Assembly (NCBI GenBank): GCA_959605475.1
Contig: CAUHFS010000005.1
Location: forward strand, 1 to 61,117
Direction: 5' to 3'
From: an uncultured Collinsella sp.
GTDB taxonomy: Bacteria > Actinomycetota > Coriobacteriia > Coriobacteriales > Coriobacteriaceae
Length of the DNA: 61,117 bases
The notes under the pieces are model-generated. The model had not been told where the DNA came from. It did no database searches and saw nothing but the letters and a program-made list of their open reading frames with translations. Of the stretch, positions 8,340 to 16,961 are shown in pieces. The position numbers were made by a program, and so were the translations under genes. Each line of letters opens with the position of its first letter. Positions within the stretch are counted from its first letter, which is position 1.

Positions 8340-9368
8340 CTAACCCCGTATGTCCCTAACAGTCGAGCGTTCGACCAGCGTACTCGGCACATGAATCGCC
8401 TCGATAGACGAGCTCTCTCCAATCGCCGCCTCAAACGCAAGCTTACCGACACCGCGCAAATCAAATCGCAGCGTCGTCAGCCGATTGTGAGGAACAAGTC
8501 CCTCGAGTGCGTCGTCGATACCAACCACGCTCACGTCGTCGGGCACGGACAGGCCCGCGTTCTCGAGCGCGGCGATAACACCCAGCGCCATCTGGTCATT
8601 TGCCGCAAGCACGGCAGTCGGCGCCTGCGACCCGCCGGCAAGCACCTCGGCGGCAATCCGCTCGCCCATGGCGTACCCACTGTCCGCACTCCAATCGCCA
8701 CGCAGTATCGGAGCGGCATCGACATGAGCACGACCCAGCGTATCGCGCCAACCGGCCTCACGAAAACGCGAGGAAATCGAGCTTTCCGGACCCGCCACAA
8801 ACCGCATATTCGAGTGACCATGTTCCAGCAGATAATTGGTCAACAGCTCGCACGAACCATACTGGTCGGAGTCGATCGTCGTGCAGCGCGGATGCGCATA
8901 CATGGACAGGATGACCGTTCGCACTCCCGGCTGGGGAACAAACTCCTCAAAATCGGGAGCCATGCGGTTCATGTTGAGAATCATGCCGTCGACGGGTCGC
9001 TCGACCATGCGGCGCGAGGCATCGGCAAGTGTATAGGGCTTGTCGCCGCCCATCTCGATCATAGTGACGGCAAAATCGTGCTCGCGCGCCGCTTGCATGA
9101 TACCCTCGAGCGTCGCCAGGTTACCGACACGTGTGATGTTGTACATGCACAGGCCAATAGAACGATACGATCCGCCGCGCAACGCCGCTCCAGCAAAATT
9201 GGGACGAAAGCCCAGCTCTTCCATGGCGGCCAGCACACGCTTGCGCGTCTTTTCCGTCACGTTGGGCATACCGTTGACCACGCGAGACACAGTCTGGCGG
9301 CTCACGCCAGCGAGCGCCGCAACCTCTGCCGCACTCGCCGAACGACCATTCCTTGTCTGCTGAGCCAT
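8340..9368 (-). CDS. LacI-family repressor of module 2
   Basis: This 342-residue LacI/GalR regulator has its HTH at AAEVAALAGVSRQTVSRVVNG and the hinge RPNFAGAALRGG. It is a paralog of the 3441-4445 protein. I place the start at the ATG at 9368 (MAQQTRNG) because the frame extends to 9425 without family-like sequence; a GTG at 9377 is also possible. It is divergent from the GH1 gene at 9719. Three copies of a half-site ATGAGCACG lie in the gap, one of them (9429-9444) close to its own promoter, which suggests autoregulation. Confidence 0.88.
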   Translation of the reverse strand: MAQQTRNGRSASAAEVAALAGVSRQTVSRVVNGMPNVTEKTRKRVLAAMEELGFRPNFAGAALRGGSYRSIGLCMYNITRVGNLATLEGIMQAAREHDFAVTMIEMGGDKPYTLADASRRMVERPVDGMILNMNRMAPDFEEFVPQPGVRTVILSMYAHPRCTTIDSDQYGSCELLTNYLLEHGHSNMRFVAGPESSISSRFREAGWRDTLGRAHVDAAPILRGDWSADSGYAMGERIAAEVLAGGSQAPTAVLAANDQMALGVIAALENAGLSVPDDVSVVGIDDALEGLVPHNRLTTLRFDLRGVGKLAFEAAIGESSSIEAIHVPSTLVERSTVRDIRG

Positions 9369-9718
9369 GCCTTCCACGCTAACCTGCTTCCCAACTATTC
9401 CCCGCGCCCATGGCGCATCGTACATACATTGATAACGTGCTCATGATACCCGAGCCATATACCACAACATGAAAACTTCTGTCAATCAAAACCGCTTACC
9501 GAACAAATACAACCGTTCGCGGCTGTTTGAAGTTGTTTTGTTTCTATACATCCCAGCCGGATGTTAACGTGCTCATTGTCAAATGTTCACGTGCTCATTT
9601 TGGTTCTTATCATTTTAAGATAGTGTTTATCGGGCTTTTTCACCGCTGAACGCTAACCAGGGAGCCTCCTGAGCGCAAACGCACAATATCGAACAGTGAG
9701 ACGAGAGGGTGTATACAT
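9369..9718. promoter_or_regulatory. Divergent control region lacI2 / GH1 with three LacI operators
   Basis: Predicted operators are TTGATAACGTGCTCAT (9429-9444), ATGTTAACGTGCTCAT (9561-9576) and ATGTTCACGTGCTCAT (9583-9598), centred on CG. The last two are 22 bases apart and the first is 132 bases away. GAACAAATAC at 9500-9509 and CCGTTCGCGG behind it resemble the lacA upstream sequence. No gene is seen in this stretch. Confidence 0.6.
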
Positions 9719-11161
9719 ATGTCTTTGCTAAACCGCGTACAGCAGCTGCCGAAGGGCTTTGTTTGGGGCGCCGCAACCGCCGCGTACCAAACGGAAGGTT
9801 CCACGAAGGTGGCAGGCAAGGGTAAGACCATGTGGGACGATTACCTTGTCGCCCAGGGTCGCTTTTTGCCCGACCCGGCCAGTGATTTCTACAACCGCTA
9901 CGAGGAGGATATCCGCCTTTCTGCCGAGCATGGACTCAACGCCATCCGTGTGTCCATCGCCTGGACCCGCATCTTCCCCAACGGCGACGATGCCGAGCCC
10001 CTCGCCGAGGGCGTTAAGCACTACCACGAGCTGTTCGCCTGCTGCAAAAAGTATGGCGTCGAGCCCTATGTGTCCCTGCATCACTTTGACTCCCCCGCCG
10101 CCCTGTTCAACCAGGGCGACTGGCTCAACCGCAAGACCGTCGACGCCTATGTGCGCTATGCCGAGTTCTGCTTCCGCGAGTTCCGCGAGGTCAAGAATTG
10201 GTTCACCATCAACGAGCTCATCAGCCTCTCGCACTCCCAATACATCCAAGGCAACTTCCCGCCCAACCATCACTTTGATGTGACGAGCGGCATCCAGAGC
10301 CAGCACAACGAGCTCGTTGCCCACGCCCGCGCCGTCAACCTGTATAAGGATCTTGACGAGACCGAGCACCTGGGCGGACGCATTGGCATGGTCAACGTCC
10401 TGACGCCGGCATATCCTGCCACCGACTCGCCCGCCGACCAGCACGCCGCCGACCTGTACAACGCCTTCTACACCGACTTCATCATGGACGGCGCCTTCCT
10501 GGGCCACTACTCCGCGCGCACCCTCTCACTCATCAACGAGATTCTGCGTGCCAACAACGCCACACTTACGGTTGAGGACAGCGACATGGAGGAGCTCGCC
10601 AAGGCGGCGCCCCGCAACGATATGTTCGGCCTCAACTACTATCAGTCGGCGTTTATCGCCGCCTACGATGGCGAGTCCACCAACAGCTTTAACGGCACCG
10701 GAGACAAGGGCACCTCGTGCTTTAAGTTTAAGGGCGTCGGGCAGCAGGTCGATATGCCGGGTATCCCCACCACCGACTGGGATTGGCTCATCTACCCGCA
10801 AGGCCTCTACGACACGCTCAAGCGCATCAGCGCCACCTATCCCAACCTCCCCGTCATCTATATCACCGAAAACGGCCTGGGCCACAAGGACCCCGAGCCC
10901 GACGCAAACGGCATCGTCGCCGATCCCGAGCGCATCGACTTTGTCGACCAGCACATGGAGAAGGTGCTCCAGGCGCGCGCCGAGGGCGTCGACGTCCAGG
11001 GCTACTTTATCTGGAGCCTGCAGGACCAGTTCTCGTGGGCCAATGGTTATAACAAGCGCTACGGCCTGTTCTACATCGACTTCGACACGCAAAAACGCTA
11101 CATCAAGCAGTCGGCACTCTGGTACAAGGAGCTCGCCGACACCATGGCGGACGCGCAGTAG
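9719..11161 (+). CDS. GH1 6-phospho-beta-galactosidase, module 2
   Basis: This 480-residue paralog of the module 1 enzyme probably has the same reaction class, hydrolysis of a phospho-beta-galactoside. The acid/base glutamate is in TINELISLS, the nucleophile in YITENGLGHKDP, and the phosphate loop is SWANGYNKRYGLFYIDF with the LacG-type Ser, Trp, Lys and Tyr. It differs from module 1 around the substrate entry (QYIQGNFPPNHHFDV, close to classical LacG). Here the GH1 gene precedes the transporter, the reverse of module 1. It is likely controlled by LacI2. I leave the symbol blank because two lacG-like genes are present. Confidence 0.88.
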   Translation: MSLLNRVQQLPKGFVWGAATAAYQTEGSTKVAGKGKTMWDDYLVAQGRFLPDPASDFYNRYEEDIRLSAEHGLNAIRVSIAWTRIFPNGDDAEPLAEGVKHYHELFACCKKYGVEPYVSLHHFDSPAALFNQGDWLNRKTVDAYVRYAEFCFREFREVKNWFTINELISLSHSQYIQGNFPPNHHFDVTSGIQSQHNELVAHARAVNLYKDLDETEHLGGRIGMVNVLTPAYPATDSPADQHAADLYNAFYTDFIMDGAFLGHYSARTLSLINEILRANNATLTVEDSDMEELAKAAPRNDMFGLNYYQSAFIAAYDGESTNSFNGTGDKGTSCFKFKGVGQQVDMPGIPTTDWDWLIYPQGLYDTLKRISATYPNLPVIYITENGLGHKDPEPDANGIVADPERIDFVDQHMEKVLQARAEGVDVQGYFIWSLQDQFSWANGYNKRYGLFYIDFDTQKRYIKQSALWYKELADTMADAQ

Positions 11162-11183
11162 CGCATCGCCTCGCTTTCTCCCG

Positions 11184-11230
11184 AGAAGGGAGCGGCCCTA
11201 TGCGATACAAACCCAGCCGCTCCCCTCTCT
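11184..11230 (+). other. Intercistronic stem-loop between GH1 and EIICB genes
   Basis: GGGAGCGGC (11188-11196) pairs with GCCGCTCCC (11216-11224), extended by GAGA/TCTC outside. There is no T-run behind it. It occupies the same place, between hydrolase and permease, as the stem-loop in module 1. Confidence 0.55.
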
Positions 11231-11337
11231 CCCCCTGGGACCGACCCCGCCTGCACCCGGGCTTTTAGCAAGCGGGAGACCATATAGGTTTTCAATGTCC
11301 ATGCCATTAAGATTTCATGCAAAGAGGAGCGTGAACT

Positions 11338-13098
11338 ATGGAATCGATCGTTAAGTTCTTGGAGAAAGGTCAGCCGTACTTCGACAAGGTCTCTAAGAAC
11401 ATCTACCTTCAGGCCATTAAAGACGGCTTTTTGGCAGCAATGCCCATCATCCTGTCTTCTTCTGTCTTCCTGCTTATTTCAACCCTGCCGGGCGTTGTCG
11501 CCACGGTCGGCGGCTTTACGCTGCCCGACTGGTGGAACGTCGACGTCGTGAACTTCTGCAACAAGGTTTACAACTTCACGATGGGCGTCGTGGGCATCAT
11601 GGTCGCCGGCACCACCGCAAGCGCGCTGACCGGCTCCAAGAACCGCCGCATGCCTGCCGGCAAGGCCATCAACGCCACGAGCACCATGGTCGCCGCCATG
11701 TGCGCTATGCTCATCTTGGCCGTTACCCAGACGAGTGCCAAGATCGACGGCGCCGATGTCTCGGTGTTCTTTACCGACAACATGGGCACCAAGGGCCTGC
11801 TGAGCTCCTTTGTCGCCGCATTTGCCACGGTCAACATCTATGCCTTCTGCATTAAGCGAGACATCACCATCAAGCTGCCCAAAGAAGTCCCCGGCGCCAT
11901 CGCCCAGAACTTCCGCGACATCTTCGCCTTCAGCTTCTCCATCCTGTTTGTCGCCGTCATCGACGTTATCTGCCGCACCTGCTTGGCCGTCCCGTTTGCC
12001 AACGTCATCTCCACGCTGGTGAGCCCGCTGTTCGCCGCTGCCGATTCCTACGCCGGCCTCGCCCTCATCTGGTTCATGATCCCGCTGTTCTGGTTCATGG
12101 GCATCCACGGCCCCTCGGTCGTTAAGCCTGCCCTCAACGCCGCGCTGTTTGGCAACATCACTACCAACCTCGCCACGCTGCAGGCCGGCGGTCACCCCGC
12201 CCTCGCCCTGACCGAGAACTTCGGTAACTACATCGGCGAACTCGGCGGCACCGGCGCCACGTTCATTGTCCCGATCATCTTCCTGCTCTTTATGCGCTCC
12301 AAGCAGCTCAAGGCCGTCGGCAAAGCCTCTGTCGTACCCGTGATGTTCGCCGTCAACGAGCCGCTGCTGTTCGCCGCGCCCATCATCCTCAACCCGTACT
12401 TCCTGATTCCGTTCCTGTTTGCCCCCGTGGCCAACGTCCTCATTGGTAAGTTCTTCATCGACTTTTTGGGCATGAACGGCTTTATCTATGCCATGCCGTG
12501 GGCACTCCCCGGACCGATCGGCACCTTCATCGACACCAACTTCCAGCCGATCTCTCTGGTCCTGGTTGTCGTCCTGCTAGTCGTTGACTTCTTGATCTAC
12601 TACCCATTCTGCAAGGCCTACGACAACGTCCTGTGCAAGCAGGAGGCCGAGACCCTGGCCGAAGAAGAGGCCGAGGAGACCAAGGCCGTCAAGACCGCTG
12701 CCGCCCCCGCCGTTGAGGCTCCTGTTGTCGAGACCGCTTCTGCCACTGAGGCCTCCGCAGCTCCGTCCGCCCTTAAGGGCAAGGATCTGAGGGTTCTGGT
12801 TCTGTGCGCTGGCGCCGGCACCTCTGCACTGCTCGCCAACGCGCTTAAGGAAGGCGCCGACGAGCTGGGCATCGACATTACCGCCAACGCCGGTGCCTAC
12901 GGCAGTCACTACGCCATCATGGACCAGTACAACGTCATCGTCCTGGCTCCGCAGGTTCGCACCTATTACAACGAGATGAAGGCCGACACCGACCGCCTGG
13001 GCATCACGCTGCTGTCGCCCAAGGGCAAACAGTACATCGACCTCACTAAGGATCCCAAGGGTGCCGTCGCCTGGATCGAGGAAAACCTCGAGGCATAA
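11338..13098 (+). CDS. Lactose-family PTS EIICB transporter, module 2
   Basis: This 586-residue permease is paralogous to 4803-6572. It has an N-terminal EIIC domain (SIVKFLEKGQPYFDKVSKN start, GIHGPSVVKPALNAALFG, NEPLLFAAPIILNPYFLIPF, GMNGFIYAMPWALPGPIG), an Ala/Glu-rich linker (about 430-480), and a C-terminal EIIB domain with the active cysteine in VLVLCAGAGTSALLANAL. It has no EIIA of its own nearby. GAGGAG lies nine bases before the ATG. The exact sugar is unknown; a galactoside is inferred from the LacG-like partner upstream. Confidence 0.9.
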   Translation: MESIVKFLEKGQPYFDKVSKNIYLQAIKDGFLAAMPIILSSSVFLLISTLPGVVATVGGFTLPDWWNVDVVNFCNKVYNFTMGVVGIMVAGTTASALTGSKNRRMPAGKAINATSTMVAAMCAMLILAVTQTSAKIDGADVSVFFTDNMGTKGLLSSFVAAFATVNIYAFCIKRDITIKLPKEVPGAIAQNFRDIFAFSFSILFVAVIDVICRTCLAVPFANVISTLVSPLFAAADSYAGLALIWFMIPLFWFMGIHGPSVVKPALNAALFGNITTNLATLQAGGHPALALTENFGNYIGELGGTGATFIVPIIFLLFMRSKQLKAVGKASVVPVMFAVNEPLLFAAPIILNPYFLIPFLFAPVANVLIGKFFIDFLGMNGFIYAMPWALPGPIGTFIDTNFQPISLVLVVVLLVVDFLIYYPFCKAYDNVLCKQEAETLAEEEAEETKAVKTAAAPAVEAPVVETASATEASAAPSALKGKDLRVLVLCAGAGTSALLANALKEGADELGIDITANAGAYGSHYAIMDQYNVIVLAPQVRTYYNEMKADTDRLGITLLSPKGKQYIDLTKDPKGAVAWIEENLEA

Positions 13099-13130
13099 GA
13101 CGCTGACACCACCTGCCGCTCGCAGACAAT

Positions 13131-13170
13131 AAATGGCCCGTGCATCGATGTGTGATGCGCGGGCCATTTT
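13131..13170. terminator. Bidirectional terminator after module 2
   Basis: AAATGGCCCGTGCATC pairs with the GATGCGCGGGCCATTT arm, with T or A runs on both sides. Confidence 0.85.
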
Positions 13171-13198
13171 GTTTAGACCGCACCCGTCCTCCTGTTCA

Positions 13199-13330
13199 TC
13201 TCAATCTGTAACATCTAGCCGAGTTTTTCGGTCCTAGCTGTTACAGATTGAGACAAGTGCACAGGACAATCCCCCCAATCTGTAACATCTGGTTGGTGAT
13301 TTCACCCCTACCTGTCACAGGTTGAGACAA
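13199..13330. repeat. Nested palindromic repeat, copy 2 (CTGTAAC/GTTACAG family)
   Basis: The four arms are TCTCAATCTGTAAC (13199-13212), GTTACAGATTGAGA (13240-13253), AATCTGTAAC (13277-13286) and GTCACAGGTTGAGACAA (13314-13330). The 27-base first loop begins ATCTAGCCGAG as in copy 1. The element is again between converging genes. The remaining bases to 13448 include a short GGAGG/CCTCC hairpin near 13401-13417 and no gene. Confidence 0.75.
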
Positions 13331-13448
13331 TTTGATAGTGGAGTCCTCATTTACGCGTCATATCGCGTAGCGCTCACGCGTTGATTCCCCACAATGACAG
13401 GAGGTAAAAGTCCTCCCGCATCGCCTGTTGGCAATCCCATAGCGTTAG

Positions 13449-14213
13449 CTAGCAGATGACCTGCGTGTGTTCCTCGATGGCAGTGCGGTCCTCGGCGGCG
13501 ATACCCGGCTCGCACACCACAGCGTCCAAATTGTCCAGGCGGCAGAAGGTATAGAAGTCGCGCTTGCCGATCTTGCTGGAGTCGGCGATCAGATAGCGCG
13601 AGTCTGCCTTGCTAAAGGCAAGCTGCTGGATACGGCCCTCGTCCATGTTGGACGTAGACACGTCGCCATCCAGAATGCCGTTGGCGCCGATAAACGCCGC
13701 GTCGATGCCCAACGCACGCAGGGTATCCTCGGCCGTCGGCCCCACAAAAGCGGCAGTGCGGCGGCGGTACATACCGCCCACGAGGCACAGCTCGCAGTCC
13801 TCGCGCTCCTCGAGCAGGTTGAACACCGAAAGCGAATTGGTCACGATACGCAGGCGAAACGCCGGCAGCATCGAGGCCATCTGCTCGACCGTGGTGCCCG
13901 TACCCAAAAAGATGGTCGAGCCTTCCTCGATAAGCTCCACAGCGCGGCGTGCGATCTGCAGCTTTTCCTCGGCATGCTTGGTGCGCTTTTCACTGTGCGA
14001 ATACTCATGGCGCAACATAGCGTGGGGACGGCCCTGCGCGCTGCGGGCTCCGCCGTGCACGCGCTCGATCTCGCCCAGACTCGCAAGCTCCTCAAGGTCG
14101 CGACGGATCGTCATGTCCGATACGCCCAGCGCATCCGAGATCTCCTTGACCGAGACCGTGCCCTGCTCCTCGAGCAGCTGACGAACCTTATCCTGTCGCT
14201 CTGCCTTGATCAC
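13449..14213 (-). CDS. DeoR-family sugar regulator
   Basis: This 254-residue repressor has the DeoR HTH near the N-terminus (ERQDKVRQLLEEQGTVSVKEISDALGVSDMTIRRDLEEL) and the C-terminal sugar-phosphate-sensing domain (FLGTGTTVEQMASML, ADSSKIGKRDFYTF). I choose the GTG at 14213: GAGGA stands six bases before it, and the frame further upstream does not resemble the family. It is divergent from galM. By analogy to LacR of Gram-positive lac operons it may answer to tagatose-6-phosphate and control lacAB and related promoters; that is inferred. Confidence 0.88.
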   Translation of the reverse strand: MIKAERQDKVRQLLEEQGTVSVKEISDALGVSDMTIRRDLEELASLGEIERVHGGARSAQGRPHAMLRHEYSHSEKRTKHAEEKLQIARRAVELIEEGSTIFLGTGTTVEQMASMLPAFRLRIVTNSLSVFNLLEEREDCELCLVGGMYRRRTAAFVGPTAEDTLRALGIDAAFIGANGILDGDVSTSNMDEGRIQQLAFSKADSRYLIADSSKIGKRDFYTFCRLDNLDAVVCEPGIAAEDRTAIEEHTQVIC

Positions 14214-14239
14214 GATGAGTCCTCGCTGTTCTATGCGCG

Positions 14240-14419
14240 CATATCGTTCAAACAATAACGAACAAATTGTATCAGACTCGCGCGTGTTAGAAATGGGCGC
14301 CGACGCAGCCCCAATCATCACTTTTTTGAGAAAAATACCCCGTGCTTTAGTGGGGTGTAGTGATAATCTCGCCTGTTCGCGCTACAGTTTGTCCGAAATA
14401 CCTTGATGTTAGGAACCAA
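14240..14419. promoter_or_regulatory. Divergent deoR / galM promoter region
   Basis: GTTCAAACAATAACGAACAAA (14247 onward) forms a GTTC/GAAC pair like those upstream of lacA, a probable DeoR autoregulatory site. TTAGGA precedes the galM ATG. Confidence 0.4.
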
Positions 14420-15472
14420 ATGATCACTTCCGAGCTTTTCGGCACCGCGCCCTGCGGTACCCCCGTTCATCGTTACACCCTCAACGGGCCCGAGATCTGC
14501 GTTCGCATTATGGACTATGGCGCCACCGTGCTGGGTATCGATGTGCCCGACATTCCCGGCAACGTGCGCGATGTGGTTCTGGGCTTCGATAAGCTCGAGG
14601 ATTACTTTGACAACCCCGCCTGCTTTGGCGCGACCATCGGCCCTGTGGCAAACCGCACCGCGGGCGCCACGATCACCATCGACGGCACAGACTGGCATAT
14701 GCCCGCCAACGAGGGCGCCAACAACCTGCACAGCGATCTTGCGCACGGTCTGCATAAGCGCGTGTGGGATGTTGAGCTCGACGAGGCCCACAACGCCGTG
14801 CGCATGACCACCTCGCTTGAGGACGGCGAGCTGGGTCTTCCCGGCAACCGCACCTTTACGGCCGTGTTTACCGTGACGCGCACCGGCGTCTTCCGCATCG
14901 AATATGGCTGCGAGAGCGACCGCGCCACGTACGCGTCCATGACCAACCACACGTACTTTAACCTTGCAGGCCATAACGCCGGCATGGACTGCGAGCACTT
15001 CTTTGTTGCTAACGCTGCCCACTACCTGCCCATTAACGAGCAGAACATCCCCACCGGCGAGATTGCTCCGGTCGAGGGAACACCGTTTGACTTTCGCGAG
15101 CTTCGCCCCGTCGCACCCGGCATGGAGGCCGACGACCCACAGATCAAGCAGGCCCGTGGCTACGATCACTGCCTGTGCATCGATGGTTATCAGTACGGCC
15201 GCAACCTGCGCCGCGCGATGCACGTCGAGGAGATGTGGACCGGTCGTGAGATGGACTACTACACCACTGCCCCGGGCGTGCAGCTCTACACCGGCAACTG
15301 GCTGGGCGACGAGCACGCCAAGGACGATGCCAACTATGGCTGGGGCGCCGGCTTTGCCCTCGAGGCCGAGATGTACCCCGACACGCCGCACCAGCCTCTG
15401 TTCCCGCAGGGCATTGTGGGCCCGGGCCATCCCTACAGCAATGTGATCGAATACCACTTTATGAGGCACTAA
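14420..15472 (+). CDS. galM: Aldose 1-epimerase (galactose mutarotase)
   Basis: This enzyme interconverts alpha and beta anomers of galactose or glucose in the cytoplasm. The 350-residue protein shows the GalM landmarks: GATVLGIDVPD near the start, CFGATIGPVANRTAG, the catalytic histidine region NEGANNLHSD, the second histidine in SMTNHTYFNLAGH, and ALEAEMYPDTPHQP with the catalytic glutamate region near the end. The ATG at 14420 has AGGA five bases upstream; an earlier in-frame start at 14360 gives a non-homologous leader. It is followed by a clear terminator. Confidence 0.92.
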   Translation: MITSELFGTAPCGTPVHRYTLNGPEICVRIMDYGATVLGIDVPDIPGNVRDVVLGFDKLEDYFDNPACFGATIGPVANRTAGATITIDGTDWHMPANEGANNLHSDLAHGLHKRVWDVELDEAHNAVRMTTSLEDGELGLPGNRTFTAVFTVTRTGVFRIEYGCESDRATYASMTNHTYFNLAGHNAGMDCEHFFVANAAHYLPINEQNIPTGEIAPVEGTPFDFRELRPVAPGMEADDPQIKQARGYDHCLCIDGYQYGRNLRRAMHVEEMWTGREMDYYTTAPGVQLYTGNWLGDEHAKDDANYGWGAGFALEAEMYPDTPHQPLFPQGIVGPGHPYSNVIEYHFMRH

Positions 15473-15498
15473 GCCCGCACCGCGACATATCGCACAGC

Positions 15499-15534
15499 AA
15501 CGCCCGCCGGCACCACCGCCAGCGGGCGTTTTTC
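15499..15534 (+). terminator. Terminator of galM
   Basis: AACGCCCGC (15499-15507) pairs with GCGGGCGTT (15522-15530) and is followed by TTTTCT. Confidence 0.85.
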
Positions 15535-15578
15535 TACCTAGTCATTGGGTGTTCCTATAGTTTTGTCAACCTTCGACG

Positions 15579-16712
15579 CTACTCCCGGTAGGGCACCCGG
15601 TCGCGCATCACGGCGTATATCGCCCTGAGCCGCCTCCTCGCGACGGCCTTGAGCGCCCGCCCGTGCCCCATGCCCCGCGCCCTGCAGGCCCGGTAGTACT
15701 CGCCGTAGCGCCCCGACGACCTCACCAGGCTGTTGCACGAGAAGATCAGCAGGGACTTGAGCCTCGCGTCGCCGCGCCTGGACGCCCTGACCGACCTCAC
15801 CGACGTGCCGGAGCTCCTCACCCTCGGGGCTATGCCGCAGTACGAGGCCAGGTGGTCGTGGTCCGGGAACCTCCCGATGTCGACCGAAACCGCGAGCTGC
15901 GCCGCGGTCCTCGGGCCGATGCCGGGCACGGTGAGCAGGCACGCGTAGGTCTCGTCGCCCTCGAGCAGCGCCGCCGTCTCGGCCTCGAGGGCCCCGGCCT
16001 CGTCGAGGGCCTCCGATATCCGGGCGGCCAGGAACCTGACCTGCCTGTTCTCGGCCTCGACGAGCGCCGGCGGGGGCGCGGTGGAGGCGGCCGCGGCCTC
16101 CCCGGCGGCCTCGGCCCGCGGGCCCCCGGCCCCGGAGCGGGCGATCCCCCACGCCCCGCCGAACCCGGCGAGCAGCTCCAGCCACCGCCGGTCCGACAGG
16201 TCGACCGCGGCCTCGAGGGCCGGGCAGGACTCGAGCAGCACCGCGCGCAGGCGGTTCTTGTCCCTGGTCGCGCAGGCCACGACGTGGTCGCGCTGGGAGG
16301 AGAGGGCGCGGGCGGCCTCGAGGGCCTCGCCGCGGCCCGGGACCCCCGACAGGGAGTCCGGCACGCCCAGGGCGGTCCGCGCGATCACCGCGGCGTCGCG
16401 CTCGTCGGTCTTGGCCTCGCCGGCGAACAGGCCGGCGGCGCGGCTGGCGGCGAGCCCGGGCAGGTAGGCGACCGCCAGCCCCGCGGCGCGGGCCCGCCTC
16501 ACGGCGAGGGACCCTATGTTGCGGAACTGGTCGACGACGACGAGCGTGCCGGCGGGCGCGGAGGCGAACAGCGCGTCGAGCTCGGCCTCCCTGTTGCGGA
16601 CGGGGGCGCTGGCCAGCACCTCCCCGTCGCGGTCGACCAGGCAGGCCCAGTGCGATGACTTGCCGACGTCCAGGCCGAGCACGGCCGCGGGCCTGGTGGA
16701 TGGCGCTTTCAC
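15579..16712 (-). CDS. IS110-family transposase (recombinase)
   Basis: This 377-residue recombinase has an N-terminal RuvC-like DEDD domain (GLDVGKSSHW, VVVDQFRNIGSLAVRRA, AKTDERDAAVIA). The C-terminal transposase_20-type domain contains VPGIGPRTAAQLAVSVDIGRF and GIAPRVRSSGTS with the serine region typical of the family. The second acidic position is Asp in DQFRNIG, as in actinobacterial IS110/IS117-type enzymes from memory. I start it at the GTG at 16712, preceded by GGAAGGATACCACC; the open frame continues to 16994 through the noncoding end. It appears intact. Confidence 0.92.
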   Translation of the reverse strand: MKAPSTRPAAVLGLDVGKSSHWACLVDRDGEVLASAPVRNREAELDALFASAPAGTLVVVDQFRNIGSLAVRRARAAGLAVAYLPGLAASRAAGLFAGEAKTDERDAAVIARTALGVPDSLSGVPGRGEALEAARALSSQRDHVVACATRDKNRLRAVLLESCPALEAAVDLSDRRWLELLAGFGGAWGIARSGAGGPRAEAAGEAAAASTAPPPALVEAENRQVRFLAARISEALDEAGALEAETAALLEGDETYACLLTVPGIGPRTAAQLAVSVDIGRFPDHDHLASYCGIAPRVRSSGTSVRSVRASRRGDARLKSLLIFSCNSLVRSSGRYGEYYRACRARGMGHGRALKAVARRRLRAIYAVMRDRVPYRE

Positions 16713-16739
16713 GGTGGTATCCTTCCGGTAGTCGTTCGA

Positions 16740-16900
16740 CCGGATGGCCTCCCCCTCGGCACTCACATTACCAGCCGCGGCACCTGCCCGGCACTTTCCT
16801 ATCAGCCGTCGGGGGCGGCGCGTCCCGCGCCGGCAGCACCCAACGGGCCCTCTCGGGGGCAGGGACGTTCGGCCGTGCGCGGGCGCCCGGTCGGCGGCCC
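16740..16900 (-). ncRNA. Candidate IS110 bridge RNA
   Basis: The region is noncoding, upstream of the recombinase on the same strand. Four short segments match target and element ends in the expected 5'-3' order. Left target guide: complement of GGACGTTC, 16863-16870. Right target guide: complement of CCAACG, 16840-16845, one G-U wobble against CATTGG. Left donor guide: complement of TTCCTAT, 16796-16802. Right donor guide: complement of CATTAC, 16766-16771. Strong hairpins such as CGGCGCG-TCC-CGCGCCG (16816-16832) separate them. The family precedent is the IS621 bridge RNA; the exact ends here are guesses. Confidence 0.6.
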
Positions 16901-16961
16901 GTTCTGGGCGCGCCTCAATCGTAGCCCGAGACGGTCCCGGGCTGACAATTTCGACTGTAAT

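Noticed and set aside
9369..9718. Riboswitch upstream of the module 2 GH1 gene
   Set aside because: The gap is explained by operators; I see no conserved aptamer-like multistem structure.
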